Shown: positions 1-11,240, counted from the stretch's first letter. The stretch: DNA of 64,000 nt from Sthenelais limicola (GCA_942159475.1 OW804096.1:13689871-13753870); one strand, 5' to 3'. The notes: generated by a model from the sequence alone, not told the origin. Numbers and translations: made by a program.

Positions 1-199
1 CCACTATTGCTAGTTTAACTGTTATTTGTCATCACATATTCTGAATGCATTCTCTGCTATTACAACAAAAATAGGACTAATAGGACTGAATTCACCATTA
101 TACTGCAGCTGTTATTTATGAGCACCAAAACAGGTGTGGATAAAACCCTCGCAGCATATATGTTAGGACATCTTATAGTCAAACATGGCTGTTAAAAAA

Positions 200-272
200 G
201 CGGCCGGGACTGGGATTCGAACCCATGTCACCAACACAATCTTATCATTGTTAACACTGATATAGCTATAGG
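200..272 (-). pseudogene. tRNA-like pseudogene or SINE head
   Basis: Minus strand shows a clear box B (GGGTTCGAATCCCAG) and a weak box A (TATAGCTATATCAGTG) about 45 nt upstream. Arms are too decayed to assign an amino acid. Confidence 0.5.
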
Positions 273-600
273 ATAGGTATAACCCATGATACCTGTCACC
301 ATGAAAACCTATTTATTGTACAAATCTTTTTTTCAAGTATTGTATAAGAGCAATTCCACCAAAAGTGTGACATTTGGGTTGAAAAACAACACCTCATCCT
401 GACATTATTTTCTGCAGAATTTTTGGATACAGGGGAGAAAAATCATCTAGTGGCCAACGAAATCCTTATTTCAGTACCAGCACCTCTTTAAAAAAACGAA
501 TGTTTCATATCCAAACCACCGTTTAAAAAATATTAACCAGTAATTTCGGGGGGAAAATCATTATTCATACATTTTTTGCCCTGTTACTAATAGTCCAACT

Positions 601-865
601 TTTCTCTCCCTCTCCCTCATCTCTCTTGCCCTCCCCCATCCCCTCTCCCCGTCCCTCCCCTCCAGCTTTGCTGCCCCCTCCCCCTTCCCTCCCCCTTCCT
701 CCCACCCCCACCACACACACATACCTATCTATATATAGTTTGTCCCATGATTATACTCTTTCTCCTCTCCCTCCCACCTGCTTCACTCTCTCTTTCCCCC
801 TCTCTCACTCTCTTTCTGTCATGTACCACCACCGCCCTCTCCCGTTCTCCCCCCCCCCCCCACTC
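601..865. repeat. Pyrimidine-rich low-complexity tract
   Basis: Mostly C and T with C runs; the open frames at 626-980 are by-products of it. Confidence 0.85.
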
Positions 866-906
866 TCCACCTCTAAAACAAAAAGAGTACTGTCAACATA
901 TTAATG

Positions 907-1125
907 TTCACGACGTATTTAGTTTCGCTATTTTCGCGCACCCCACCATTGTGGGCGAAAATAAATCCTGCGTGGCGTGAAAGGTATAATTATTGCATAA
1001 ACAAGGTGTGGGACTTCCTTGCTGCGTGAATTTAAATCCGCGCGAAAAGGTGTCAAAGTACGTTGTGCGCGAAAGTACGTTGTGCGCGAAAATTTATCTG
1101 CGCGAAAAGAAATACATTTACAGTA
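907..1125. repeat. F5 GCGCGAAA-rich repeat
   Basis: Repeated GCGCGAAAA and CGCGTGAA words. GTACGTTGTGCGCGAAA occurs twice in tandem at about 1059-1090. Shares TATAATTATTGCATAAACAA with the copy at 4887. Confidence 0.65.
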
Positions 1126-1981
1126 ACTTGTACATTACAGAGACGCTGTATGCTTTAGAAGGTGTATAATGATATGTTCTCCCCTCTACACCCTCATAAG
1201 TCACTCGCAAGGAGTTAGAGCTAGTTAGTAAGACACTGCTAAGAGGCCTCTAAGATTCTATTCTGCAATGCACAATCCTGTGAAAGCCATCATAGTCGTA
1301 ACTTTAAGAGCAAGTTATGAGTCCTGTAAGACACAATCTTGTCGAATATAGGAAGACATTATTTAAGCATACATCTAGGATAAATTTAAGCCATTTTAAC
1401 ATTACATTTAACAATATCGATTATAGTAACATTTAACTTCATCATACGTGCATAACTATATAATACACATATGGTTCCATCTGGTGGCAGTCTTGGTAAT
1501 CAATCTAACCTACTACCAGTATGTGTGCATGATATACATACAATTATTTAACATAGCAATCACTTATAAATTCGGCACGTTAATGAGGTATACATAGTAC
1601 ATAAAGGTGTGTGTAGGTGTGTAGTTGTGTGTGTGTTTTAAGAGCATCCAAATACTGATCTTCCTTAATGCTTGATATCAATGTATGAGTCATTCTCTCA
1701 AACGGACAGCCATTGATTTTAGGAGGTCAAAACGAACAAATTCATTGATTATTAGTTACTGTTACGATAAATTGTATTTTATAATTCACTATATATAACA
1801 TTACATATAGTGAAATATAGAACTCTACAATGGAAGTTAATGCACAAGCAATAGGCAAAAGGCAATGTGTTTAATATGGATATTAATATGCAACATGAAA
1901 CATAAAAAAATACACAACCATACCTTTCAATACTTTCGACAGGACAAGACTTATGACTACTTATGAAAAAAGTTATGACTG
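1126..1981. other. AT-rich stretch without recognised features
   Basis: No coding frame or repeat shared with the rest of the window was found, apart from a short (GT)n run near 1610-1636. Confidence 0.5.
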
Positions 1982-2045
1982 AAAGTTGTCACGGTGACAA
2001 GATAATTGTCACGGTGACAAGATAATTGTCACGGTGACAACTTTA
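1982..2045. repeat. Palindromic triple repeat of GTCACGGTGAC
   Basis: Three GTCACGGTGAC palindromes spaced 20 bp apart, joined by AAGATAATT. The outer flanks AAAGTTGTCACGGTGACAA and TTGTCACGGTGACAACTTT are exact inverted repeats. It may be a tiny transposon relic or a clustered binding site. Confidence 0.75.
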
Positions 2046-2214
2046 TAAACGCGGCCGTTAAGACGGTCTTTGTCAGTGGCACGGGTGCCCTGGCACCGGG
2101 CACGGGGCACCACTTATTATGAACGCCACCCCTGGGAGAATTCCGCCTGGCATTCTGGGATACAATTTCTGCACGTGTGGCTCACAGGGGGTCTCTTTTG
2201 TTCCTGCAGGTATA

Positions 2215-2449
2215 GGGTGAAATCGCCAGAAAATGTACAGTTCACCTTTAACAATCCTCTCAAATAACCCAAATTTCAGACGAAAATAAAGTTCAAAATA
2301 AAGTTCAATATAACCAAACAGATTGCTAGAATCAATGCAATGCGAAATATACTCGAATTTACCTAGTATCGGCCAAATTGCAGCCTAATTTAGCAGAATT
2401 TACTAAATGTGTCCAGCTGCCAATTGTACATTTTCTGAAAATCTGGCCC
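2215..2449 (-). mobile_element. F1 GGGTCAG-type MITE, GGGTGAAATCGCC end variant
   Basis: Full length, 235 bp. Left terminus GGGTGAAATCGCCAG, right terminus CTGGCCC. Immediate flanks read AGGTATA on both sides, unlike the 4-bp duplications of other copies. Confidence 0.85.
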
Positions 2450-2878
2450 AGGTATAGCTAATGTAGGTTCACAGAATCCATTGGCACTTCTGCGAAAATG
2501 AGCTTTCAATGCCTTGACGTTCTTGGAAGTAAACATCTTTTGTGTTTGGGAGGAAAGGTGTCAAATACTTGCAATAGCTATCAAAGTCCATCCGTTCGTG
2601 AACCCATGTGGGGATGAATTCACAGGCAAAGGTCGTCCTCTTGTCATTGGAAGAACGCTGCTGTTTTGTATGAGACACACATTTTTGTAAATTTTGAACC
2701 AATTCTATGAATTCTGAAGTCATTGTATTGACAGAAAGCCTAAAGTTTGAATTATATGTGCCGGACAAGTCACCGTCTACAACAAAACACTCGATATCAA
2801 TAATATTATGCCTTTGTACCACTAACAATCTGATATTCTGGCAAATGTTTATCCTAATAAGGTGAGATACTTTTATAT

Positions 2879-3113
2879 GGGTCAGATTTTCAGAAAATGT
2901 ACAATTCAACTTCACCAATTCTCTCAAATAACCCAAATTCCAGACGAAAATAAAGTTCAAAATACAGTTCAACCTAACCAAACAGATTGCTTGAATCAAT
3001 CCAATGCGAAATATACTCGAATTTACAAAGTATTGGCCAAATTGCAGCCGAATTTAGCAGAATTTGCTAAATGTGTAGAGCTGCCAATTGTACATTTTCT
3101 GAAAATCTGACCC
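2879..3113 (-). mobile_element. F1 MITE, full length
   Basis: 235 bp with near-perfect inverted ends of about 28 bp (GGGTCAGATTTTCAG and its complement). Flanked by ATAT on both sides. Confidence 0.9.
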
Positions 3114-3216
3114 ATATATGTAGTCCATAGTCTGATTTTATAAGCTCCATAGCATAGGTGGTCGATATACCTCCCAAAATCAATAATACTCCAACAAATA
3201 TCAAACTGCCAAATGG

Positions 3217-3670
3217 TCCTGGGGCCCGCTGCAAAAGGAAACCTTACTTAATACCTCCCTTCTTTACAGTCCTGTCCAGAAAGCCACATTCCTCGAGCGT
3301 TGCAGTTCACCGCATACAGCGATAAGCTTAACCACAAGGCTTAGACTAAGGCTAAAATTGTTAATGGGAATCACCTGACCCCTAAAAGTTAGGCGGTCAT
3401 TAGAACTTTCTACTATTGACTATTTAGCTACTTTTCCTTGCTGAGCAGCTGGTAAGGAACTTGGTAAGGAAATGACTGTGCTATACGGTAGGAATTGCCT
3501 ACATAAGGAAGGGAGAAAAGCTTTAGCTAATTTTCCTTGCTGAGCAGATGGTAAGGAACTTGGTACGGAAAGGACTGTGCTATACAGTAGGAATTGCCTA
3601 CCTAAGGAAGGGAAAAAAAGCTTAGCAAGGAACATTTTAAGTAAGGATTTCCTGTGCAACAGGCCCCTGG
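3217..3670. mobile_element. F13 inverted-repeat element with internal tandem duplication
   Basis: GGGGCCCGCTGCAAAAGGAA and the inverted TTCCTGTGCAACAGGCCCC, each with CCTTACTTAA/TTAAGTAAGG just inside. The right half is a tandem duplication (next entry). Confidence 0.8.
3420..3640. repeat. Tandem repeat, two units of about 105 bp
   Basis: TTTTCCTTGCTGAGCAG, GGTAAGGAACTTGG, ACTGTGCTATAC and TAGGAATTGCCTAC each occur twice in the same order. The open frame 3420-3698 (-) is this repeat, not a gene. Confidence 0.85.
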
Positions 3671-3689
3671 AAAATGAATGTGGGGGGAA

Positions 3690-3875
3690 CCGTACCACAC
3701 ATTACAAAACAATAGGGGACAATGTCTCCCTGCGCATGTCTACTGCAGTGAATGCTGGGATAGATTCTGTTCAAATCTGACGTACAAATATTTGGCAACA
3801 TTTTTATTGAAAATTGCAACAATGTTTTCATCAATATCAGTGCTTTTATAAATGATAATGGAATCCCCATCTTTA
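3690..3875. mobile_element. F6 element, partial
   Basis: ACAATAGGGGACAATG..., CATGTCTACTGCAGTGAATG, AATCTGACGTACAAATATTT and CAACAATGTTTTCATCAAT match the F6 interior; right third missing. Confidence 0.65.
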
Positions 3876-3934
3876 TGAGGTGACGGCTGGAAGACCTAGA
3901 TTTTATCGAGAAGCCTGGTCACCTAATTGTCTGA

Positions 3935-3995
3935 CTTTCTTACTTGTACCTGTACAACCTCAGACGAATAAAGTATTTTTCAATTCAATTCAAGA
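3935..3995 (+). repeat. Non-LTR retroelement 3' tail
   Basis: TACTTGTACCTGTACAACC, AATAAAGTA, then TTCAATTCAATTCAA. The pentamer-repeat tail resembles that of the element at 16733 on the opposite strand. Confidence 0.45.
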
Positions 3996-4470
3996 TATCA
4001 GAAAGAGGACATGCGATCTTCTGTACATTGCAAGTGTCCCAGATTGTATTTAAATGATATAAAACTTCAGGCATGACCGATCCCTATTTCAAGGACATTA
4101 AATAACTATTTTTATATTTTAAGTTTGATATTTTTATTTCTGAAAAAAATGTATTCAAAATTTGTGGGTGAACAATTACTAGTTAAGTAGGTAAATGTAC
4201 TCCATAGGATGATCTTAGAAATGCATGAATATATTTAATACACTATCAATATCATTTTCCTGAAACACATCAGGAATGAAGTAGGCGGAGGATATTGGAC
4301 TTTACAGGTGGTCACAGCGTTCATTTAGGATATTATGGACGTGGGGTATGGTGCCTGTTGGGGTGATTATCGTGACTGTATCACGCAAGCTGTGTAACTG
4401 GTCCTAACAAGGCAACCAGAGGTTGGGCGACACACAGTAGCTTTATGGCACGTCAACACACGACCTTTTA

Positions 4471-4696
4471 GGGTCAAGTTTTCAGAAAATGTATAATTCC
4501 CCTTCCCCAATCCTCTTAGATAACCCAAATCTAAGAGAAAAATTACGTTCAAAATTCAGTTTAAAACTAAGAAAGAGATACTTCTAATCAACACAAGGCC
4601 AAAGATACTTGGATATGCATAGCGTTGGATATTCCACTCTAATTTGCCTGAAATTACCAAATTTGTAGAGTTGGACATATTCTGACGATCTGACCC
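4471..4696 (-). mobile_element. F1 MITE, diverged
   Basis: GGGTCAAGTTTTCAG...CGATCTGACCC. Interior follows the family order in reverse; no clear target duplication. Confidence 0.8.
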
Positions 4697-4799
4697 ATAT
4701 CAGGATTTCAACCTGCCGGAAGAACAAGAAATTAAGAGCCTTTATCAAAAGAGTATTTAATATATGACAAGTTATAATGTTTTCGATCTTATGCAAATG

Positions 4800-4850
4800 T
4801 AGCATGTAGAAGCCCAGATGGCAGGATAAAAAAATAAACCAGTTGCAAAA
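4800..4850 (+). repeat. GGCAGGATA retroelement tail
   Basis: TAGAAGCCCAGATGGCAGGA, then A-rich. One of five such tails in the window. Confidence 0.5.
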
Positions 4851-4886
4851 AAATACACTATAAACGTATTAACATTATAGCTTGAG

Positions 4887-5032
4887 CTCTATAAACGCTA
4901 TAATTATTGCATAAACAATGTGTGAGACTTCCTTATATACTGTGCAAATTTAAATTCGCGTGAAAAGTTGTCAAAGTACTTAGTGCGCGAAAATTTATCT
5001 GTGTGAAAATAAATACGTTTACGGTATTTATT
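4887..5032. repeat. F5 repeat
   Basis: TATAATTATTGCATAAACAA, GTGAGACTTCCTTA and TGCGCGAAAATTTATCTG are shared with 907-1125; the left part is absent. Confidence 0.65.
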
Positions 5033-5144
5033 ACATACGTGTGTGATTACAGAGGTGCCATTCGGGGGTGCCATTAGAAATCTCGTATCACATACCAATG
5101 CTATACGGGTTGTCATGGAAGCTCGTGACCCAAATAACGTAATT

Positions 5145-5166
5145 TGATTGGTTCACGACGTCACGC
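5145..5166. promoter_or_regulatory. CCAAT plus CRE words
   Basis: Reversed CCAAT (ATTGG, 5147-5151) followed by GACGTCAC (5157-5164), just left of the 5289 palindrome. The same CRE word lies inside the 17318 fold-back, so this may be part of a repeat rather than a promoter. Confidence 0.25.
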
Positions 5167-5288
5167 TCTACGCGGCTGAAGTGTAGCGCTGTTGTGCATG
5201 TTTCGCAAGTTTTCCGATAATTCGTCAAGAAAAACACTACTAAGAAGGTAATCATAACAAATAAATCAATGAATATGTATGAAATAAA

Positions 5289-5420
5289 TATGTAATAGCC
5301 CTCTGTTCGGTTTCAAATCGATCTCAACGTTGGGACAAATCGTACTCCACCCCTTCGGGGTGTCGTACGATTTGACCCTCCGTCTCGATCGATTTGAAAC
5401 CTCCATCGGGCTATTACATA
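5289..5420. repeat. 132-bp palindrome with nested arms
   Basis: TATGTAATAGCCC/GGGCTATTACATA, GGTTTCAAATCGATC/GATCGATTTGAAACC and ACAAATCGTAC/GTACGATTTG are nested around CACCCCTTCGGGGTG. A likely fold-back element of the kind also seen at 17531. Confidence 0.75.
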
Positions 5421-5519
5421 TATATATTGTATTACTTTTGTTTCATTAATGTGTTAGTTGGAAATAAGTAATAGCATATTTGTTTAATTCTATAATTTAA
5501 TTATTGACCAACATTTCTG

Positions 5520-5593
5520 GCCTGCTCGTGCACTGATGGTGTATAATCCCGGGGCGAAGTCGAATGATAATACACCATTGCACCATATAGGCC
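5520..5593. repeat. Short palindrome
   Basis: GATGGTGTATAAT and ATAATACACCAT around CCCGGGGCGAAGTCGA, within GGCCTGC...TAGGCC. Confidence 0.6.
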
Positions 5594-5734
5594 AAAAACG
5601 GAGGTTACTAATACTTTTAGTGTCTACGTGATGTGATTATAGCCCCTCGACCATTCAAGGTAAAGACTAAAACGTATTAACCTTATTTAAAAGTTAAATG
5701 TTAATCTGGATTTATTGCAAATTGAAATACATTA

Positions 5735-5959
5735 GGGTCAGATTTTCAGAAAATGTACAATCGTCAGCTCTACAAATTGTGTAACTTCTGGCAAATTAAA
5801 GTGGAATATTTCAAATGCTATGCATATCCTAGTATCTTTGGCATTGTGTTGATTAAAAGTATCTCTTTCTTAGTTTTAAACTGCATTTTGTACGTAATTT
5901 TACTGTTAGATTTGCATTATTCGAGAAGGTGAATTGTACATTTTCAGAAAATTTGACCC
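5735..5959 (+). mobile_element. F1 MITE
   Basis: GGGTCAGATTTTCAG...AATTTGACCC flanked by ATTA on both sides. Confidence 0.85.
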
Positions 5960-6647
5960 ATTAACTAGATAGCCTCCCCACCCACATATCTCTTTGTGCG
6001 GGCCACCCTGGGTTGCCCTCAACAATAATACAAAAACTAATTAATTATTCAACATTTTTTCAAATACTATTTGAGCACTATTGATAAATATTTACAGCCA
6101 ATTTCAAATACTAAAACAATAAAGCTTAATATGTCCCATCAATCAAGCCTCTAATATTTCGTCTTGTTTGCCTTTAAAGAGATCAAGTGTTCATAGATAA
6201 TTGATCACTCGAGTTGAATTTCGGCGCTTTCCCTAATTAAAGCATAGTGCCTGGGGTACCGTTGCCTTATCGGAATTGGATTTACTGGTTGGTATAGAGG
6301 GGGATAGAGCCGTATTATCTCATTAACCTTCATGATCAGTTTGGGGAAGATTGGAGGCGGGGGATTAAAGCATAAAGGAAGTGTTAATCCTTAAATATCG
6401 AGGGATCGATAAGATCAGAGATGGCCTTGGGACAAGAGATCAGGATTTGTATAAGAAGGTCAGTCAAGGTCAGGTCAAGGTTAAATAGGGGTCAAGCTTG
6501 GTGTCAGATGAAGGGTATCTACCAATGTCAGGCCGAAAGATCACTGTCTCTCTTCTGGTGGGAGTTTGATATTATTTCACTTATAATAAGAGGAGGCTGA
6601 ATTGGGACCTCCTGTATTAATATTGTCTTTCTTTTATTTGTTCATTT
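5960..6647. other. Intergenic stretch, no recognised features
   Basis: No open frame of useful length. AGGTCAGTCAAGGTCAGGTC near 6460 is a local GGTCA-rich patch (nuclear-receptor half-site-like words) of unknown meaning. Confidence 0.4.
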
Positions 6648-6998
6648 GTGATGTGTTTCACTCTTTGTATGAATGTTCTCATCTTTGGGGAGTGTAGCGC
6701 TAGAATTCACATAAATACGTGTATCAAGTTTTAGGACAGGGTTTCAAATATATCTTTGCGTTTCAAAGGCCGTCATATGGAGTACATTTAATTGCTTTAC
6801 TGGTAATTGCCCACCCAGAAATATTGCGAACTTTTTTCAAAGATATATATCTAAAACATAAAATATAGAAACACTTGTTGTATGTCCTTAATGTTTACTA
6901 TCATTAGAATCAGCTTGATCTCATCTTTTCAAATATGATGATATCTCAAAATCCATTTTTTGCGACTTGTGACTCATTTTCCTGAAATGCATCACATT
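6648..6998. mobile_element. F12 inverted-repeat element
   Basis: Left end GATGTGTTTC, right end GCGACTTGTGACTCATTTTC. Internal sequence is shared with 10735, 13390 and 16413. The left inverted repeat appears shortened. No coding potential. Confidence 0.7.
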
Positions 6999-7255
6999 TG
7001 TTCATTTCTATTACTTGTTCAACACAATCGGCCAGGGGTCTCTTTCATAATAAAACCTAAGTTAAAAACTCGGATGAGGGTGTAATGGACACAAAACGTC
7101 GGTTATTTGTTTAATAAACTACTCAGCAACCATTATTCACAATTGTCTTTTTAGGTTTTTGATGGTTTTTTCCCCCTTATTTTAGGTTAAAATGCTTGTT
7201 TCTAAGCTGTTTTTAGTTAAGATTATTTCTACTCGAGAAACAAAAATACCATTGT

Positions 7256-7472
7256 CACTCTAGGTCCAAACCCTCAGATCAGATCAGAATGGTATGTCAG
7301 TGATTGGACGCCTACTGCGCTAATCGTTTTCCTGGCCTCAAACTCAGCGTTTTAATGGGACTATATAATGACATTTTGCGGTCTTAATGGAATTATAATG
7401 GCATTTTGTGGTTTGAGGCGAGAGGCTTTCCCTTCGTTTGAAGGGACTCTCTCAACTTTTGGGCCTAGACTG
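7256..7472. mobile_element. F3 inverted-repeat element (CACTCTAGG ends)
   Basis: CACTCTAGGTCCAAACCCTC...TTTTGGGCCTAGACTG, 217 bp. Shared interior TTGGACGCCTACTGCGCTAA and GGCGAGAGGCTTTCCCTTCG. Ends and 4-bp duplications in other copies suggest a Chapaev-like non-autonomous element (inference). Confidence 0.82.
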
Positions 7473-8024
7473 TTCCTTCCCTAATTGTTCCTTGCCAGCA
7501 GCTTAACACGGCTATGAAAGGAAAACTTAAGGATGTGTTATGAACCATGCTCCGGCTGGAGTATTCTGTTACACAAGCGTAATTATCATTCTACTTTCAA
7601 GCAAATTAATTATTTCTTTATTCAGTTTAGACATTTTTAGTTTTATGTCCATGATGCCATTACTGAGCGGAGGAAAATCAATACAATAATTTGTGTTATT
7701 ATTTTTCGTAGTAATTAACAACTGTATGCTACAGAAAGTAATATATTGGGTTAAGGAAATCTATTCATAGACTGAATAGATAATGATGTTACTGAATAAA
7801 TATTTCAAATTTAAACTTATTCCTTTCTATAGTCAACATTCATAACCACCAACACGATAAATCAACTCATTCAAATGTGAATAGAAATTGTGATCCTTGT
7901 GAAAATGCTTGGAATGTTGATTCGTTTAAACCAATTGTCGCTTAAAACGACAAAACAAATGTTGATAAAAACAAATCAATGCCGAGCAATGAAACCAGTA
8001 TCATATGGAAATTTTCTGTATAGA

Positions 8025-8365
8025 CAATAGGGGAGTTGCATAGCCGCCATTTTGAATCTTGATACGCATGGAATTATGGGACTAATGGTACAGTATAAAA
8101 TCTATAGAAAACATGTCATGTTCAGCATGGAATATTTAATGTCAATATCCATGTGTTTTACATGTTTCCATAACACAAGTACCCATCTTTCCCATCATGC
8201 ATTTGGTTTTCATATATCATTTATACAAGCTATGATATTGTTAAAAACATTCTTGCAATTTTCGATAAAAATGTTACCAAGTATTTGTATGTCAGATTTC
8301 AACAGAATCCATCCCAGCATGCACTGCAGTAGACATGCGCAGTGACACATGCAACTCCCCTATTG
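8025..8365. mobile_element. F6 inverted-repeat element
   Basis: CAATAGGGGAGTTGCAT and ATGCAACTCCCCTATTG at the two ends, 341 bp. Interior includes GGAATTATGGGAC, CCATGTGTTTTACATG and ATGCACTGCAGTAGACATGC. The open frame 8052-8345 lies wholly inside and is not a gene. Confidence 0.85.
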
Positions 8366-8572
8366 TAAATTGTCCAAATGAAGGTATTTTAGCAACGTTT
8401 AAAACAAGATCATGAATATGCGTATCGACAAAATGGCACCTATTCATTCTCCAAATGCAAGAATAGCACGAAAAGGCTCGGATATCATTGTTGCCATGTT
8501 AAAGTCCACAATGTGTCTAAAATTGTAGCTTAATTGATAGTCTCTCTACGTGTTGTCATGCGTAACATATAT

Positions 8573-8802
8573 GGGTCAGATATTCATAAAACGTACAATT
8601 GTCCTTCACCAATCCTCTCAAATAACCCAAATTTAAGACCAAAACAAAGTTCAAAATACAGATCAACCTAACCGCTTGCTAGAATTATTGCAATACCGAA
8701 TATAGTCAAATTTACCTAGTATTGGCCAAATTGCAGCCTAATTTAGCATAATTTACTAAATGTGTGGAGCGGCCAATTGTACATTTTCTAAAAATCTGAC
8801 CC
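8573..8802 (-). mobile_element. F1 MITE
   Basis: GGGTCAGATATTCAT...AATCTGACCC with ATAT flanks on both sides. Confidence 0.85.
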
Positions 8803-9331
8803 ATATAGTGCTGTTCACCCTTTGGCGGTTTTTTTTTTCGAGCAAACAACTGAAAACTTCTGTGCCATATTCCCACAGGGACATGGAAACATTGCGTTCT
8901 GAAACTCGGTTCAGACCGGAGGAAATGGAGATCCGGTATGATAGCATGCTATGGTTTAATCGGCCGTCAAGTTAACTTTGAATGGTCAGCTTTTAAGCGG
9001 TCGCAGAGCCACCTATTATACCCCAGAACAAAAGGTCAGGAGAGACTGACCGATGGTCAAGGGATGAAGGTCTGACGGAGGAACAATGACCATTAATGAT
9101 AGAGATGACATCCACGAGGATTTACCGACCTTGAAAATTAACGATCGAGCCACGGGGTCAAAAAGTGATCACTTTGACCGCCGCGATATGTTGAAAGAGG
9201 ATCACCTTTTATCCGATAATATGCGGCGATGGCCTTCGGTTTATATGATGATGTCATTTGGTGACTCAAAACCTCTAATAGTGCTCTTCGTATTGTTATA
9301 GGGAGATCCTCCTAGAAACCAACAATTCTAA
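8803..9331. other. Stretch with two short frames, no gene recognised
   Basis: Open frames 8760-8975 (overlapping an F1 end) and 9086-9301 (71 codons) show no family resemblance and no splice context. Confidence 0.4.
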
Positions 9332-9540
9332 CAATAGGGAGATTTAGCAACCACAACGCACCTACACAACATTAATGCATCCACTAACTATTTGCACATT
9401 ATTACCATGTAGGGATATCTCGAGAGGCGCTAGGCTAGGCCAGGCCTCTCGAGATATCCCCATAATGATAATATGTACAAATAGTTCGTGGATGCGTTAG
9501 TGTTGTGTTGGTGCGTTGTGGTTGCTAAATCTCCCCATTG
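9332..9540. mobile_element. F10 fold-back element, near-perfect palindrome
   Basis: Left CAATAGGGAGATTTAGCAAC, right GTTGCTAAATCTCCCCATTG. Arms of about 95 bp extend to GATATCTCGAGAGGC, with a spacer of about 15 bp. Confidence 0.85.
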
Positions 9541-10734
9541 TTTAACCCCAACACTTCTCTGAGCTACCGATCGTGTTTTTATCATATATCATACAATCAG
9601 GAACAGGTCAAGTCGGGAAGTAGAGCATATTATCTTATTGTTTCTTGATATTCAGTCCGCCTCTCGGATAAAAATAAAAAGATAATAATAAAAAAAATAA
9701 CCGATAAATTATAGGTATTGGGCAACGGCGTTAGTATCAGCATTCAATTTGATTCCTTCTCATTTTTGCTCAAATATCATCTAGTGTTCTTACTTATATT
9801 TATTTATATTATAAGGTATAAATCACCGAAAACGTGTTACTGTTCCTTTGTTACAGTTGGTCAGCATGTAAATACTGAACCCTTTCAGCTGTAATATATA
9901 AATGATAGATTTTATTGGTAAAGAGTAGATCGACCCTGTAGGAAAATAATAACATATATTTCTTCTACTTAAGCTGAGAATAGCATTGTCAAATGTTATG
10001 CTTGTGGAAAACAAAAAATCAAATCAAATTAAATAAAATAAGAGCACTTATAAGTGAGATCTGCCTTTAAGTAAGTTGACTTTAAAATTGGTCAACATTA
10101 AAGGAATACGATTAGACCAGAGTGGAAAAATATGTCACCTACCTCATTAGGTATTCATTGTCGTCAAAGGGTCATTCCACAGTCTTATATCCGTAAAAAT
10201 GGGGGAATGTTCCACTCCAATCAACAATTCACTATGAATAATCATCATAGTTTCCAATATGAACTCTAAGATTTAAAAGATTTTTTTTTTCTGAATATAA
10301 ATACACAAGCAATGACTTGGAGATCCCGTATCCAATCTGTCAATTATATGAACACGAAACACACCAAGAATCCATATAGAGTTTAGGCCTTGCCATCAAT
10401 AAGAAAATCTAAGTCATTTTGAAAGCCAGCGTATATATATACAGCGAAGGAATTTACTTTGCGAGAACCTATAGCTAAGAGGGGGCCGACTGAGTGTGAG
10501 TAAGTAGTATATAGGTGATGGACTAGACTCAAATTACCATGCGGTCCATTCTCCTACATAATTACCTTCCAGTTTCCAATTACCTTCGAGACCCTGGTGA
10601 CCGTGTTGATGGGGGAAATATGCTTACTGCCTGTTCCTCTTTCTTCTATGGTAGTACTTGCAGTTTTCTTTTATAGCTGGATAGATGTATGTTGTGAATT
10701 CATTCTATTTCCATTCATGTGATGAGGTATATAT
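9541..10734. other. Intergenic stretch, nothing recognised
   Basis: AT-rich; a 63-codon minus-strand frame at 9823-10014 has no recognisable features. Confidence 0.45.
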
Positions 10735-10985
10735 ATGCGATATGTTTCAGGAAAATGAGTCACAAGTTGGAAAACTGATATTTTTCAAAGCGTTTTATTC
10801 ACAAGATCTCTTTGTTGGAATGTTTTCATTCTTGGAGTATCTAGTGCTTGGGGATGTATGAATCCATGTACCAAATTTCAAGACTGGGTATCAAATATAT
10901 ATATCCTTGCATTTCCAAGGTCATCTCATAGAATGTATTCAACTACTTTACTAGTTATTGCCCACCCAAAAATATAGCAAACAGC
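10735..10985. mobile_element. F12 element, left part only
   Basis: Begins GATATGTTTCAGG with GAGTCACAAG and matches F12 internal sequence through TTGCCCACCCA (about 10959). It stops just before the F9 element at 10998. Confidence 0.65.
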
Positions 10986-10997
10986 GTTTGAAGTGTA

Positions 10998-11223
10998 AAG
11001 GGTGGTCTCCACTGGCTGCGGTAACCTCTGCGGTAACCTCTGCGGTAACCTCTGCGGTAAGCCTTGCGATGGTGCTGTGTTGTTGAGGAGTGGCGAGGTC
11101 CTGCCTACATCGTTCATTGACCATGTAGGCAATGACCTCGTCATTCCTCACAACCTACAGAACCAGCACAAACCATCGCAAGGCTTACCGCAGAGCTTAC
11201 CGCAGCCAGTGGAGACCACCCTT
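10998..11223. mobile_element. F9 MITE with CTGCGGTAAC subterminal repeats
   Basis: AAGGGTGGTCTCCACTGG and CCAGTGGAGACCACCCTT ends of about 28 bp, flanked by TA. Four tandem CTGCGGTAAC words at the left end, two related ones at the right. CTACATCG...CATGTAGG lies in the centre. Open frames here on both strands mirror the palindrome. Confidence 0.85.
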
Positions 11224-11240
11224 TAGGATTCATTTGCTTC

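Noticed and set aside
2469..2999. 176-codon minus-strand frame
   Set aside because: Its first part reads through the F1 element at 2879-3113. The remainder shows no recognisable family, though the 2469-2870 part is unexplained and could be a gene remnant.
11002..11226. Mirror-image open frames on both strands
   Set aside because: Produced by the F9 inverted repeat and its CTGCGGTAAC array.
10990..11230. CRISPR-like direct repeats
   Set aside because: The repeats are 10 bp without unique spacers and sit inside a transposon with inverted ends; the genome is eukaryotic.
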